A DNA stretch of 42,407 nt from Photobacterium sp. SKA34. GTDB taxonomy: Bacteria; Pseudomonadota; Gammaproteobacteria; Enterobacterales; Vibrionaceae. The stretch is taken from contig NZ_CH724141.1 of the NCBI RefSeq assembly GCF_000153325.1, forward strand, positions 143,346 to 185,752, in the 5' to 3' direction. The notes under the pieces are model-generated. The model did no database searches and was not told where the DNA came from. It worked only from the letters and a program-made list of their open reading frames with translations. A program made the translations under genes and the position numbers. This document shows positions 1-8,504 of this stretch, piece after piece (position 1 is the stretch's first letter; each line of letters starts with the position of its first letter).

Positions 1-336
1 CAGACCCCATTGATCATTCAGGTTCCATGTCATTTTAGCGGCAAGATCAATAGCTTGTTGTTTGATCTTATTGTTTTCAAACTTAGCTTCACCTAACCAT
101 GTATAACCCGTTTCAATAGCAAACCAAGGCGTAAAGTTGTAACCCGTAAATACACCAGTGGCTACATCATCTTTATTAAGATTAATGCCTGTTATATCTT
201 GATAGTTTTGTTGAAAATTTGAATAGTGAGCACCACCTAGTCGTGCACCAATATAAAAAGGATTAACAGTAGCTGCGGATACAGCGCTTGATACAACTAA
301 TGCAAACGGTAGTAATGCGATATATTTTTTAGACAT
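1..336 (-). CDS. OmpA-family outer membrane protein, N-terminal part only (cut by window edge)
   Basis: Reading the minus strand from an ATG at 336 gives 112 open codons up to the window edge. The product starts with a signal peptide (MSKKYIALLPFALVVSSAVSA) and continues into a beta-barrel whose motifs closely match the full OmpA at 1299-2366, for example ATVNPFY near residue 22 and FTPWFAIETGYTWLGEA further on. It is therefore a second OmpA paralogue about 1 kb downstream of ompA on the same strand. Whether it has the C-terminal peptidoglycan-binding domain cannot be seen. It is transcribed out of the window and has its own AT-rich upstream region (337-504). Confidence 0.85.
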   Translation of the reverse strand, partial: MSKKYIALLPFALVVSSAVSAATVNPFYIGARLGGAHYSNFQQNYQDITGINLNKDDVATGVFTGYNFTPWFAIETGYTWLGEAKFENNKIKQQAIDLAAKMTWNLNDQWGL

Positions 337-504
337 GTGAAATTCTTATTATTGTTCAATTATCACTCAAACATACCCCTGAGGGATAAATGTTTTCCGT
401 CGAGAATAATATTCCATATTTATAATTTCAACTAGGTTATTCATAGATAAATTAGTTCATAAAGATAATTTTAATATTCTTTATTCAATACAAAGCAAAG
501 AAGG

Positions 505-741
505 TTAATAAATAGTAATCGCAATACCTATTTCATTAGCAAGTTGTTGCAATTGTTCATCCGAATCTAACTTTATAGACCAATTAATACCGCTTCCAAC
601 AGCACTAACAACATTGGCACCAGAAATAAGTGTTAGCTCATCAACTTGTGATTGAAGATTAATTCTACAATTACCTTCAATTCTCACTACAACTTCTCGT
701 TGGGTCGCGATAATTCGACCTTGTTCAAAATTTATTATCAT
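505..741 (-). CDS. Small conserved protein, DUF3389-like
   Basis: This is a 78-residue soluble protein with no signal peptide or membrane segment. Its N-terminus (MIINFEQGRIIATQREVVVRI) resembles what I remember of the DUF3389 family of Vibrionaceae; this is recall, not a search. The function is unknown. The ATG lies 7 bp after the stop codon of the menI-like thioesterase on the same strand, so the two genes are very probably co-transcribed. A single cysteine is present near residue 25 and no catalytic motif is evident. Confidence 0.7.
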   Translation of the reverse strand: MIINFEQGRIIATQREVVVRIEGNCRINLQSQVDELTLISGANVVSAVGSGINWSIKLDSDEQLQQLANEIGIAITIY

Positions 742-748
742 TGGTTAT

Positions 749-1177
749 TTATTTCTTCTTATTATTAATGACGGCCATTGTTAATCGGCTAGTACAAATT
801 AATCGCTGTCTTTCATCTTTTATTTCAATTTGCCAAACTTGTGTCGTTGCGCCTAAATGAAGAGCACTAGCACGACCCGTTACAATCCCCTCTCTTATCG
901 CACGAATATGATTTGCGTTAATATCTAAGCCAACACAATACTTTTCATGATCAACACACAAATTAGCTGCTAATGACCCTAATGTTTCAGCCAAAACGAC
1001 TGAGGCTCCACCATGTAACATACCTAGTGGTTGGTGTGTTCTATGATCAACAGGCATTGTTGCTGAGAGTGAATCTTCGTCAAAAGCTGAATAGGTAATA
1101 CCCAAATGTTTAATTAATGTATTTTCTGAGGTTTTATTAAGGCTCGCTAAGCTAAACTCTCTTTTCCAAATAGTCAT
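749..1177 (-). CDS. menI: Hotdog-fold acyl-CoA thioesterase, MenI/YdiI-like
   Basis: The 142-residue protein is the usual size of E. coli YdiI/MenI and resembles it throughout. It has the signature LHGGASVVLAE, with Glu64 at the position of the catalytic glutamate, then GLDINANHIR and the HLGATTQVWQIEI strand. The E. coli enzyme hydrolyses 1,4-dihydroxy-2-naphthoyl-CoA in menaquinone synthesis and accepts other acyl-CoAs. No other menaquinone gene is nearby, so the physiological substrate is inferred from the family only. It heads a two-gene operon with the DUF3389-like gene. The start ATG at 1177 fits the family N-terminus (MxIWKRxxxL). Confidence 0.85.
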   Translation of the reverse strand: MTIWKREFSLASLNKTSENTLIKHLGITYSAFDEDSLSATMPVDHRTHQPLGMLHGGASVVLAETLGSLAANLCVDHEKYCVGLDINANHIRAIREGIVTGRASALHLGATTQVWQIEIKDERQRLICTSRLTMAVINNKKK

Positions 1178-1248
1178 TCCACTCTCATATCATTAAACTA
1201 CGATAACGTATTAGTTTAACATTGATTTTAAATTTTATTACAGACATA

Positions 1249-1276
1249 AAAAAAGCGCCTTTCGGCGCTTTATTCA
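1249..1276 (-). terminator. Rho-independent terminator of ompA
   Basis: On the minus strand the sequence is AAGCGCC, a GAAA loop, GGCGCTT and a run of T. The arms lie at 1253-1259 and 1264-1270, just past the ompA stop at 1299. It has a short GC stem, tetraloop and U tract, as in a classic intrinsic terminator. Confidence 0.9.
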
Positions 1277-1298
1277 TTATTACAAACTATGTAATAAA

Positions 1299-2366
1299 TT
1301 ACTGCTCAACAGTTACTGTAGAACCAGCTTCTTGAACGATCTCGTAACCAGATGCAGTTACATCTACACGACGGTTGTCAGTACGACCAGCTTCAGTTTT
1401 GTTGCTAGCTACTGGGTTAAGCTCACCACGACCTTCAGCACGTACACGGCTGCTGTCTAGGTTGTATTCATTCATTAGGAATGTAGCAACTTTCTGAGCA
1501 CGCTCTTCTGAAAGCTTCTGGTTGTAAGCTTCAGCACCCTTGCTGTCAGTGTGACCAACAACAACTAGCTCTGTTTCTGGGTTGTCTTGAAGACGCTTAG
1601 CAATTGGTGCTAGACGCTCTTTGTCTGCATGAGTGATTTTGTAGCTGTCAAATGCAAATGGGATAGAAACAGTTACAGGCTCAACTTGTACTGTTGTCGC
1701 TTCAACAACTTCTTCAACTACTGGTGCAACTACTGGTGCAGGAGCGCCCCAACCGTAAACTAGGCTAACGCCGTAGTAGTTAGCATCCCAGTTAAACTTA
1801 GTGTCTGTACCAGTAGGCTTAGTTTCCATGTTGTGGTAGTACTGGTATTCAGCACGAGCAGATAGGTTGTCAGTGAAGTGATACTCAGCACCCAGACCTG
1901 CAGTTGCAATTAGGCTGTCATCACGATCAGAACCTACGCCTTCAACTTTAGCGCGAGTGAACTGCCATGCACCACCGACTTTAGTGTATAGATCAACTTT
2001 ATCAGTTGCTTGGTAAGTAAACTTACCTACAAGGTCGATAGCTTGTTGCTCAACTTTACCTAAATTGTGGTGCTCGTCGCCTTTAAGAGTAGCTTCGCCT
2101 AGCCAAGTGTAACCACCTTCAATTGCGAACCATGGTGTTACATTGTAACCCATGAATAAACCTGCAGCGAAATCATCACGATCGATAGCGTTACGGTTCT
2201 GAAGCTCTTGATCATAAGTACCATTCGCGTAGTTCTTAGAATCAAAGTCAGAGTAATGAACGCCACCAGCACGAACGCCAGCGTAGAATGGGTTAACAGT
2301 TGCTGCGTTTACTGCACCAGAAATTAGAAGTGCAAGAGGTAAAATCGCAAAACGTGCTTTAGACAT
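1299..2366 (-). CDS. ompA: Outer membrane protein A (porin / peptidoglycan anchor)
   Basis: This 355-residue outer membrane protein has a signal peptide (residues 1-21, cleaved near VNAA) and an eight-stranded beta-barrel domain to about residue 205. A Pro/Val/Glu-rich hinge (APAPVVAPVVEEVVEA) follows, then a C-terminal OmpA domain with FAFDSYKI, VVGHTDSKG and AEGRGELNPVASN. The C-terminal domain holds peptidoglycan in the periplasm. The start has a good ribosome binding site (AAAGGA, 2377-2382). A terminator follows the stop, so the gene is monocistronic. Codon use is more uniform and GC-richer than its neighbours, as expected for a highly expressed gene. A shorter relative lies at 1-336. 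Confidence 0.95.
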   Translation of the reverse strand: MSKARFAILPLALLISGAVNAATVNPFYAGVRAGGVHYSDFDSKNYANGTYDQELQNRNAIDRDDFAAGLFMGYNVTPWFAIEGGYTWLGEATLKGDEHHNLGKVEQQAIDLVGKFTYQATDKVDLYTKVGGAWQFTRAKVEGVGSDRDDSLIATAGLGAEYHFTDNLSARAEYQYYHNMETKPTGTDTKFNWDANYYGVSLVYGWGAPAPVVAPVVEEVVEATTVQVEPVTVSIPFAFDSYKITHADKERLAPIAKRLQDNPETELVVVGHTDSKGAEAYNQKLSEERAQKVATFLMNEYNLDSSRVRAEGRGELNPVASNKTEAGRTDNRRVDVTASGYEIVQEAGSTVTVEQ

Positions 2367-2903
2367 ATTTATTATCCTTTATTTTATTAATGTTGCCACT
2401 ACAATTGCTTTTTTAGATGCTTAAACTCACAAATCCAAACCTAGTTTTTGTTTTTGCGAATCACCTCAAAAAAACAGGGTTTAATTTACCAAACATAAAA
2501 ACAAAAAGCTATAATAAAAATATTTTTCGTAACATTTAAAAATTTTAAATAACTGTATTTAAAATACTCATAAACATTACACAAAAAAAAGCGCCTGTAT
2601 AAAGGTAAATCAACGTCACATTTTTATAACATAATTTATCATGTTCATAATTATGTAATTTTACTTTTCCGTTATTGACTCAGCTTATATATATACTTTT
2701 TATTCATATTTATGCTTAATTAATCAATGCGCTTATTTTGTGAGCCAAAACATATGAATGACTGTTCTAACTTTTGATCTAACTTTATATTTCTCTCGTA
2801 ACTGTAACCTTGTAAAATACGCTTGGCTTAACATGCTAAATAAAAGCCATACAAATAATAACGTTATAACTACTATTGAATTTCACATTTAAGCCTAATC
2901 ATT
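2367..2903. other. Divergent intergenic region between ompA and the FAD oxidoreductase
   Basis: These 537 bp are strongly AT-rich and must hold the divergent promoters of ompA and the oxidoreductase gene. I see several A and T tracts and a TATATATATAC run near 2690, but no palindrome or -35/-10 pair clear enough to name. No ORF or RNA gene was recognised. Confidence 0.5.
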
Positions 2904-4379
2904 ATGAATATTTCAGAACACCGCTCATCAGAAGGCATTCGCCATTCAACTGTTGGTATTATTGGTGGAGGGGTTGCAGGTGCTACAATTGCACTTCGTC
3001 TTGCTGAACTTGGAATTTCAATAAACCTTTTCGAAGAAGGTATAAGTCTCGTTAACGGCCCCCCTATCTGTCATCTTCATGCGGGTGGCAATTTGTATCG
3101 TGAGATTTCCAATCAACAGTGCCTCAACTTATTAGAGCAATCGATTGATACGCTTAGAGTGTTTAAACATACTGCAAACATTCGCCCTACTGTTATCGCA
3201 GTGCCAATTGACGATAAGGGCTCGGCATTAGATTTAATACCTCGCCTAGATTTACTGAAAACCACTTATGAGCAATTGGTAAAACGAGATAATAAAAATA
3301 AAGTATTGGGTGAGCCTAGTGATTACTTCACTTTGTATTCTAAGCAAGATATAGAAAAGTTAAGACAATTAGATAATCCAACACACCCGATCACACCTAA
3401 TGATTGGATGATCCCTGTTGCTAAATCTCTTCAATTAGATCAATTCAAATACCCTATTGTCATAGTACAAGAGTATGGTTTAAGTGTATTTCGAATTGCA
3501 GCAACCGCATCTCTAGCACTTAACCAGATGGAAAACTGCCAAGTATTACTTTCGAGTAAGGTATGTGAGGTTGAATATGACCAAGTAACTCAGCGATGGG
3601 TAATCACTTATCGAACTCAGGATAATCATAAGCAGCAATGTACTGTTGATTTCTTAATTAATGCTTGTGGCTATCGTTCTGGCACAATCGATGACCTGGC
3701 TCATACTCCACGAGAGCGGATGGTTGAATTTAAAGCCGCTTATGTAACGCGCTGGAAAGAATGTAAGGGGCACTGGCCAGAAGTGATTATTCATGGTGAG
3801 CGTGGAACACCCAAAGGTATGGCTCAACTGACGCCTTACCCTAACGGCTACTTCCAATTACATGGAATGACGAAAGACATTACTTTATTTGAAAATGGGT
3901 TAGTAACCTCTGATCATTCCTCTGCACAACCAAAGCTTAATGACGCTTTTAAAGAAAAGTTAAACCGTCAATGGTCTGAAGGGGAAGTGATTGAGCGTAC
4001 AGAAAAAGCGATCAAACATGTCGCACAATATGTTAATACATTTAAAAGTGCTGTTATAGGCGGAAAACCATTATTTGGCGCTCAGCAAATTCCAGGGGCT
4101 GATGCAACGCTTCGTGCTGCAGATATATCCTTCTCTGGTGACAATTATGCTCGTTCTGAAATTGTAAAAGCATCATCAGCACTATCAGCAGCAGATGCTA
4201 TTGTGAGTGAGCTCATCACTAAAGGAATAATCACTTCGCCTAATAATGATAACGTAAATACAAGAGAGCAGCTTTTTTCAACAACCTTGCAGTTAGATAA
4301 ACAAGATATACTTGCCAAGGCAGAAAAAATTGCCGTTCAACGTGGTTTTCCTGCGTCACTAGCTCAACCTATAGGCTAA
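2904..4379 (+). CDS. FAD-dependent oxidoreductase (DAO-like fold)
   Basis: The 491-residue protein has a Rossmann dinucleotide-binding motif near the N-terminus (VGIIGGGVAGATIALRLAE, about residues 17-35, followed by LFEE). A second conserved stretch, FLINACGYRSGTIDD near residue 250, is typical of glycine/amino-acid oxidase-like flavoproteins. There is no signal peptide, so it is probably cytoplasmic. The substrate cannot be read from the sequence. It stands alone, divergent from ompA and convergent with the coiled-coil protein gene, with a long hairpin after its stop. It resembles uncharacterised Vibrionaceae flavoproteins as I remember them. Confidence 0.8.
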   Translation: MNISEHRSSEGIRHSTVGIIGGGVAGATIALRLAELGISINLFEEGISLVNGPPICHLHAGGNLYREISNQQCLNLLEQSIDTLRVFKHTANIRPTVIAVPIDDKGSALDLIPRLDLLKTTYEQLVKRDNKNKVLGEPSDYFTLYSKQDIEKLRQLDNPTHPITPNDWMIPVAKSLQLDQFKYPIVIVQEYGLSVFRIAATASLALNQMENCQVLLSSKVCEVEYDQVTQRWVITYRTQDNHKQQCTVDFLINACGYRSGTIDDLAHTPRERMVEFKAAYVTRWKECKGHWPEVIIHGERGTPKGMAQLTPYPNGYFQLHGMTKDITLFENGLVTSDHSSAQPKLNDAFKEKLNRQWSEGEVIERTEKAIKHVAQYVNTFKSAVIGGKPLFGAQQIPGADATLRAADISFSGDNYARSEIVKASSALSAADAIVSELITKGIITSPNNDNVNTREQLFSTTLQLDKQDILAKAEKIAVQRGFPASLAQPIG

Positions 4380-4390
4380 TCACTAATTAT

Positions 4391-4460
4391 AAAAAGCCGC
4401 AATGTCTAATTTTAACAGTGTCACTTCATCACTATAAGAAATTAGACATTGCGGCTTTTT
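4391..4460. terminator. Bidirectional terminator with a 22-bp perfect stem
   Basis: Arms at 4391-4412 and 4439-4460 are perfect reverse complements over 22 bp, separated by 26 nt. Each arm ends in a run of A or T, so transcripts from either strand end in a GC-containing stem followed by U residues. It lies between two convergent genes. Confidence 0.85.
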
Positions 4461-4509
4461 TGAAGCTATTCCCAGCACTAAAATAGAACCCTGATGAAGG
4501 TTAACTCAT

Positions 4510-5202
4510 TTACGCATTAATTTTCTTATTAAGGGTAGCTAACGACTGCTTTAACTGGCTTTCTTGTGCTTTAAAAGTATTAAGCTTCTTCTGAAGAGCT
4601 TCATAATTATCACAGTCTTTCTGTGATACCCAGTTCCAACTATTACCGGATTTAAACTCAGCACATGCTTTTTTTGCTTTTTTTATCTCAGGATTTAGTG
4701 TCGCCATTTGCTTTTGAACTTCAGCTAAATCATGCTGTACTTTTGATTTTTGTTCAAACAACACATTTGAATTATCAATCACTTCTTTTTGTTGTTTGGC
4801 TTTAGTTTTTAATGCGACTACTTCTTTATTGAGTTTCTTTTTTGTCACGACTAGTTTTTTGGTTGTCTCTTGCTGTTTTTGAATAGTAACCAATTGCTCC
4901 GTTAATTGCTTAAGCTGATCTTTTTGTTTGTCTAACTGCAAATTCAGTGCATCTAGCTTTTGATTAGAACTCTCAACCAGTAACGCTTTCTCATCTGTTA
5001 ACTGTTTAACAGATAACTTTTCTTTATTAAGTTCATCAACCACTGACTGATAGTCACTTTTTAATGTACTATATGCCGTTGAAACAGGCACATTATTGTA
5101 ATGCTGAATACCTGCGCCCAATGCACCGCCAGTTAATAACCCAATAAGTAACGATAATTTCCAATTAAGTTTTGTAGTTTTTCCTGTAGTACTACTCGAC
5201 AT
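4510..5202 (-). CDS. Membrane-anchored coiled-coil protein of unknown function
   Basis: I place the start at the ATG at 5202 (MSSSTTGKTTK), because AGGAG lies 8 nt upstream; an upstream in-frame ATG at 5235 has no such site. The 230-residue protein has a short basic N-terminus, one transmembrane helix (LSLLIGLLTGGALGAGI, about residues 16-32), then a long Lys/Gln/Leu-rich coiled coil covering most of the rest. Two cysteines flank a WNWV motif near residues 180-197 (ACAEFKSGNSWNWVSQKDC) and could form a disulfide if the domain is periplasmic. No enzyme motif is seen. Role unknown; envelope scaffolding is only a guess. Confidence 0.75.
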   Translation of the reverse strand: MSSSTTGKTTKLNWKLSLLIGLLTGGALGAGIQHYNNVPVSTAYSTLKSDYQSVVDELNKEKLSVKQLTDEKALLVESSNQKLDALNLQLDKQKDQLKQLTEQLVTIQKQQETTKKLVVTKKKLNKEVVALKTKAKQQKEVIDNSNVLFEQKSKVQHDLAEVQKQMATLNPEIKKAKKACAEFKSGNSWNWVSQKDCDNYEALQKKLNTFKAQESQLKQSLATLNKKINA

Positions 5203-5446
5203 ATTTTTTTCTCCTAAACGTACAAGCAACAGCACATTTTTAATTTTTGTTATTATCTAAATGCGTAATTTAACACTTAATATGTAACCAATTGTCATTT
5301 ATATAGCAAGGTTTAGAACAACTTCACTTCATGAGCTTTAATCAAAGACCTTCTTTTTAAATCTAGATTGCTGTCTCAGAAATAATAATGTGTATCACAA
5401 ATAATAGATTTTGGTGTTAGCTACATTTTGATTGCCATAAGCACTA

Positions 5447-6055
5447 GTGTTTAAAGTAAGAATAAAAAGTTTTACTCGATTTACACTGATGTATGTCTAT
5501 ATGGTGCTTACTATGATTACACCACTACTTTTTCTCACAGTCTCTGCCTTTTCAACGCCTCTGCTTGAGAATTCAGTTTATATTCAAAACAACTCCGCTT
5601 GTACGTTACGTATAAAAGAAGAACGATATCAAGATAAGATTGTTTTGGCATTATCCTCTAATTACCATAAAAATTTTGACATAAAAATATATCATTTCAA
5701 TGATTTGTCCGCACCATCTAGAGGTAAGTTAACTCAAGAACCTATCTTTAATAAAACTAAAGCAGATATAAAATACTTAGTCGATCATAACCTTTTTAAA
5801 CGTATTGATAGTAATAATGTCATCTACAGCACGACTATCGCTAATGATAATGTCAGCCCAAGATTGTTCATCGATACTTTTCGCTCTCACGGCAACCGTT
5901 CACGTATTTATATAGACGGACTTGAACAACCTCTTTCTTTTGTTGCCGATCATAAACAAGCACAAGCTTTCTATAATTGTACGGATAGCTTTACAACAAA
6001 GGCTAATGTATTGGCTAATAAAACGACGTCACTTTCGGTATTTAACAACAACTAA
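5447..6055 (+). CDS. Hypothetical exported protein
   Basis: Up to 202 residues are read from a GTG at 5447; an ATG at 5489 (MYVYMVLTM) is the alternative start, and neither has a convincing ribosome binding site. The N-terminus contains a hydrophobic segment (MVLTMITPLLFLTVSAFS) that looks like a signal peptide. The mature part has two cysteines (in NNSACTL and FYNCTDS), which could pair in the periplasm. The remainder is mixed alpha/beta in character without a recognisable motif. I do not recognise the family. It precedes the ligase gene by 157 bp on the same strand. Confidence 0.55.
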   Translation: MFKVRIKSFTRFTLMYVYMVLTMITPLLFLTVSAFSTPLLENSVYIQNNSACTLRIKEERYQDKIVLALSSNYHKNFDIKIYHFNDLSAPSRGKLTQEPIFNKTKADIKYLVDHNLFKRIDSNNVIYSTTIANDNVSPRLFIDTFRSHGNRSRIYIDGLEQPLSFVADHKQAQAFYNCTDSFTTKANVLANKTTSLSVFNNN

Positions 6056-6212
6056 ATACGTTTAATACACATAAAATTGTTAATACTTGTATCATCTCGA
6101 AGAAAATTTAGAGTGACAGCACAACATTTTAATATGAAACCATATTAATATTTTCCATTCCTACAAGCGTCTAATACCTTATTATAACTGATTATAATTT
6201 GGAGGTTAGGCA

Positions 6213-7157
6213 ATGATAAATATACTGACTGCTGATGAAATTTCCTCAAAAAAACATCTTAATTATATAAATAAACCTCTCTCACCTATCGCAGCATTAG
6301 TTATGCTCACACTTTCCTTTCCTGCGCAATCAAAGCCTGAACTAATGAGAGCTAAGGCATTAAATTTACAGCACCTTAATGAAAAAAACAGTGTTGTTGA
6401 TAATGTAGAATTCCCTGTCAGTGAATACCTTGTTAGTGAGAAGCTTGATGGAATTAGAGCTTATTGGAATGGTACTCGACTTACGACAAAATCTGGTAAA
6501 CAAATCCATGCTCCACATTGGTTTATAAAAAACCTACCCGCAATAGCGCTTGATGGGGAACTATGGCTACAACGTGGTAAATTCCAAGCTCTGACTCAAA
6601 TCGTCATGGATCGCGTCCCTAATGAAGAGGCATGGCGTAGCGTCAAGTATATGGTGTTTGATTTACCTGCATCAGATTTACCTTTTAAACAGCGCTACAA
6701 CACCTTAGTCAAACTTATCGAAACTCACAGTACAGTTCCAAACAACGTACTTTATCTGGTAGAACATAAACGTATCAACGAAATCAGTATTCTTATGCAA
6801 TGGCTTGATATTATCGTTAATAACCATGGCGAAGGCTTAATGCTTCAACATATTAATAACCATTATGTAACAGGAAGAACAAATAAGTTATTAAAAATCA
6901 AACAACACCAAGATGCTGAAGCGATTGTCATTGCTTACGAAAAAGGAAATGGTAAATATCAGGGATTAATGGGATCTGTTTGGGTAAAAACAGCCAATGA
7001 TAAAACCTTTAAAATAGGCACAGGCTTTACCGAACAACAACGCAAAAACCCTCCTCCTGTTGGCACCACAATTCAGTTTCGTTACAACGGGTATACCGAT
7101 CGAGGTATTCCACGGTTTGCGCGTTTTAGCAGAATAAGACTATCGCCAGATACGTAA
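6213..7157 (+). CDS. ATP-dependent DNA ligase with export signal, Lig E type
   Basis: This 314-residue minimal ATP-dependent DNA ligase has the nucleotidyltransferase motif I EKLDGIRAYWNG, with Lys77 as the residue adenylated by ATP. Motif III is KYMVFDLP, motif IV EGLMLQ and motif V LLKIK. A C-terminal OB-fold follows (GSVWVKTANDKTFKIGTGF and onward). The start is fixed by GGAGG at 6201-6205. The N-terminus contains a hydrophobic stretch ending FPAQSKP, consistent with secretion after an unusually long polar leader. Ligases of this type in Vibrio, Haemophilus and Neisseria are thought to work in the periplasm, perhaps during DNA uptake. That role is inference here; no competence gene is adjacent. 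Confidence 0.9.
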   Translation: MINILTADEISSKKHLNYINKPLSPIAALVMLTLSFPAQSKPELMRAKALNLQHLNEKNSVVDNVEFPVSEYLVSEKLDGIRAYWNGTRLTTKSGKQIHAPHWFIKNLPAIALDGELWLQRGKFQALTQIVMDRVPNEEAWRSVKYMVFDLPASDLPFKQRYNTLVKLIETHSTVPNNVLYLVEHKRINEISILMQWLDIIVNNHGEGLMLQHINNHYVTGRTNKLLKIKQHQDAEAIVIAYEKGNGKYQGLMGSVWVKTANDKTFKIGTGFTEQQRKNPPPVGTTIQFRYNGYTDRGIPRFARFSRIRLSPDT

Positions 7158-7394
7158 CAAGATAAACAATCAGTAATCACATCAATAATAAGCATAATTG
7201 ACTACTGAATATAGATAAGAGCTCTCTTTCCCAACAATTTCTCTGTATTGTTTTGTTTACTGTTATATCAACGATAAAGGTCAAGCAAGTTGCTGTCTAT
7301 TCGTTACACTTAAATTATCCAGTTCAAGCCGTTATAACAATTCACCTCTTAGCAGAAGATCAATAAAGAAGTGATAAAACACAAGGAGCTTGGG

Positions 7395-8504
7395 ATGAAT
7401 ATACAGACACAACCCATGCATCGTTATATAGATCACCGTGGTAATTTAATCGCCTCTCTTCCTGAGTGGGCTAATGATAAATTACTACAGCAATTTTACC
7501 GCGATATGGTTTTAGTTCGTCATTATGATAAAAAAGCGATTGCCTTACAAAGAACTGGAAAGTTAGGTACTTACCCCTCACATCTTGGCTCAGAAGCTAT
7601 TGGCATCGCAATTGGTTCTGCAATGCAATCAACCGATGTGCTCGCGCCTTATTACCGCGATATGCCCACATTATGGGCACGTGGTATAAGTATGTTGCAG
7701 AACTTACAATACTGGGGCGGCGATGAATTAGGTAGCAATTTCCCCTCAAGATCCCCCGATATTTCACATAATGACGATATGCCATTTTGCGTGCCAATCT
7801 CAACACAATGCACTCATGCTGTAGGTATAGCGGCTGCAATGAAAATCAAAGGATTACACAGAGTAACTGTTGCTACTTGTGGAGACGGGGCAACCTCAAA
7901 AGGTGATTTCTTAGAATCACTCAATTGCGCGGGTGTATGGAATATCCCCTTAGTGTTTGTAATAAACAATAATCAGTGGGCGATCTCTGTACCGCTTCAT
8001 TTGCAATGTCATGCCGAACACTTAGTCGATAAAGCCAAAGGCGCAGGAATAAAAGGTATCATGGTTGATGGCAATGATATTGTTGCCATGTACGATGCCC
8101 TTCTACAAAGTTTGGATCAGGCACGAAAAGGCAAAGGTGCCACATTAATAGAGGCGGTAAGTTATCGCCTTTGTGATCATACGACTGCTGACGACGCCTC
8201 TCGTTATCGTGACGATGAAGAAGTCAAACAAGCATGGCAGTACGATCCTATTGCTCGATTAAAAACCTATTTAATTAATCAAAATTTATGGTCAGAAGTA
8301 GAAGAGTCACAATGGCTAGACATTTGCTATCAGCGTATTAACCAAGCTGTTGATCAATATCTTGCTCTCACTGTACAAGCGCCAGAGTCAGCATTCGATT
8401 ATCTTTACGAGAAAGCCGATCCCGACCTTCACTCTCAGCGCGACGAGCTAATCAATAAAGCGATGCGAATGGAGAAGCAAAATTCAGGAGGGAATAATGG
8501 CTGA
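7395..8504 (+). CDS. 2-oxoacid dehydrogenase complex E1 alpha subunit (pyruvate or branched-chain type)
   Basis: I choose the ATG at 7395 because AAGGAG lies 6 nt upstream; the in-frame GTG at 7371 lacks a site. The 369-residue protein carries the thiamine diphosphate motif GDGATSKGDF followed about 20 residues later by NNNQWAIS. It also has the RxxxHTTxDDxSRYR loop (CDHTTADDASRYRDDEE) typical of E1 alpha chains of pyruvate and branched-chain 2-oxoacid dehydrogenases. With the E1 beta subunit it decarboxylates the 2-oxoacid and acylates the lipoyl group of E2. It overlaps the E1 beta gene by 8 bp. Pyruvate versus branched-chain substrate is not settled by sequence alone. Confidence 0.9.
   Translation: MNIQTQPMHRYIDHRGNLIASLPEWANDKLLQQFYRDMVLVRHYDKKAIALQRTGKLGTYPSHLGSEAIGIAIGSAMQSTDVLAPYYRDMPTLWARGISMLQNLQYWGGDELGSNFPSRSPDISHNDDMPFCVPISTQCTHAVGIAAAMKIKGLHRVTVATCGDGATSKGDFLESLNCAGVWNIPLVFVINNNQWAISVPLHLQCHAEHLVDKAKGAGIKGIMVDGNDIVAMYDALLQSLDQARKGKGATLIEAVSYRLCDHTTADDASRYRDDEEVKQAWQYDPIARLKTYLINQNLWSEVEESQWLDICYQRINQAVDQYLALTVQAPESAFDYLYEKADPDLHSQRDELINKAMRMEKQNSGGNNG

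Noticed and set aside
3654..3857. Minus-strand ORF inside the FAD oxidoreductase gene
   Set aside because: It is a shadow of the real gene, with no ribosome binding site and an unnatural composition; the same holds for other antisense ORFs in gcvP, tyrP, sulfatase and symporter genes.
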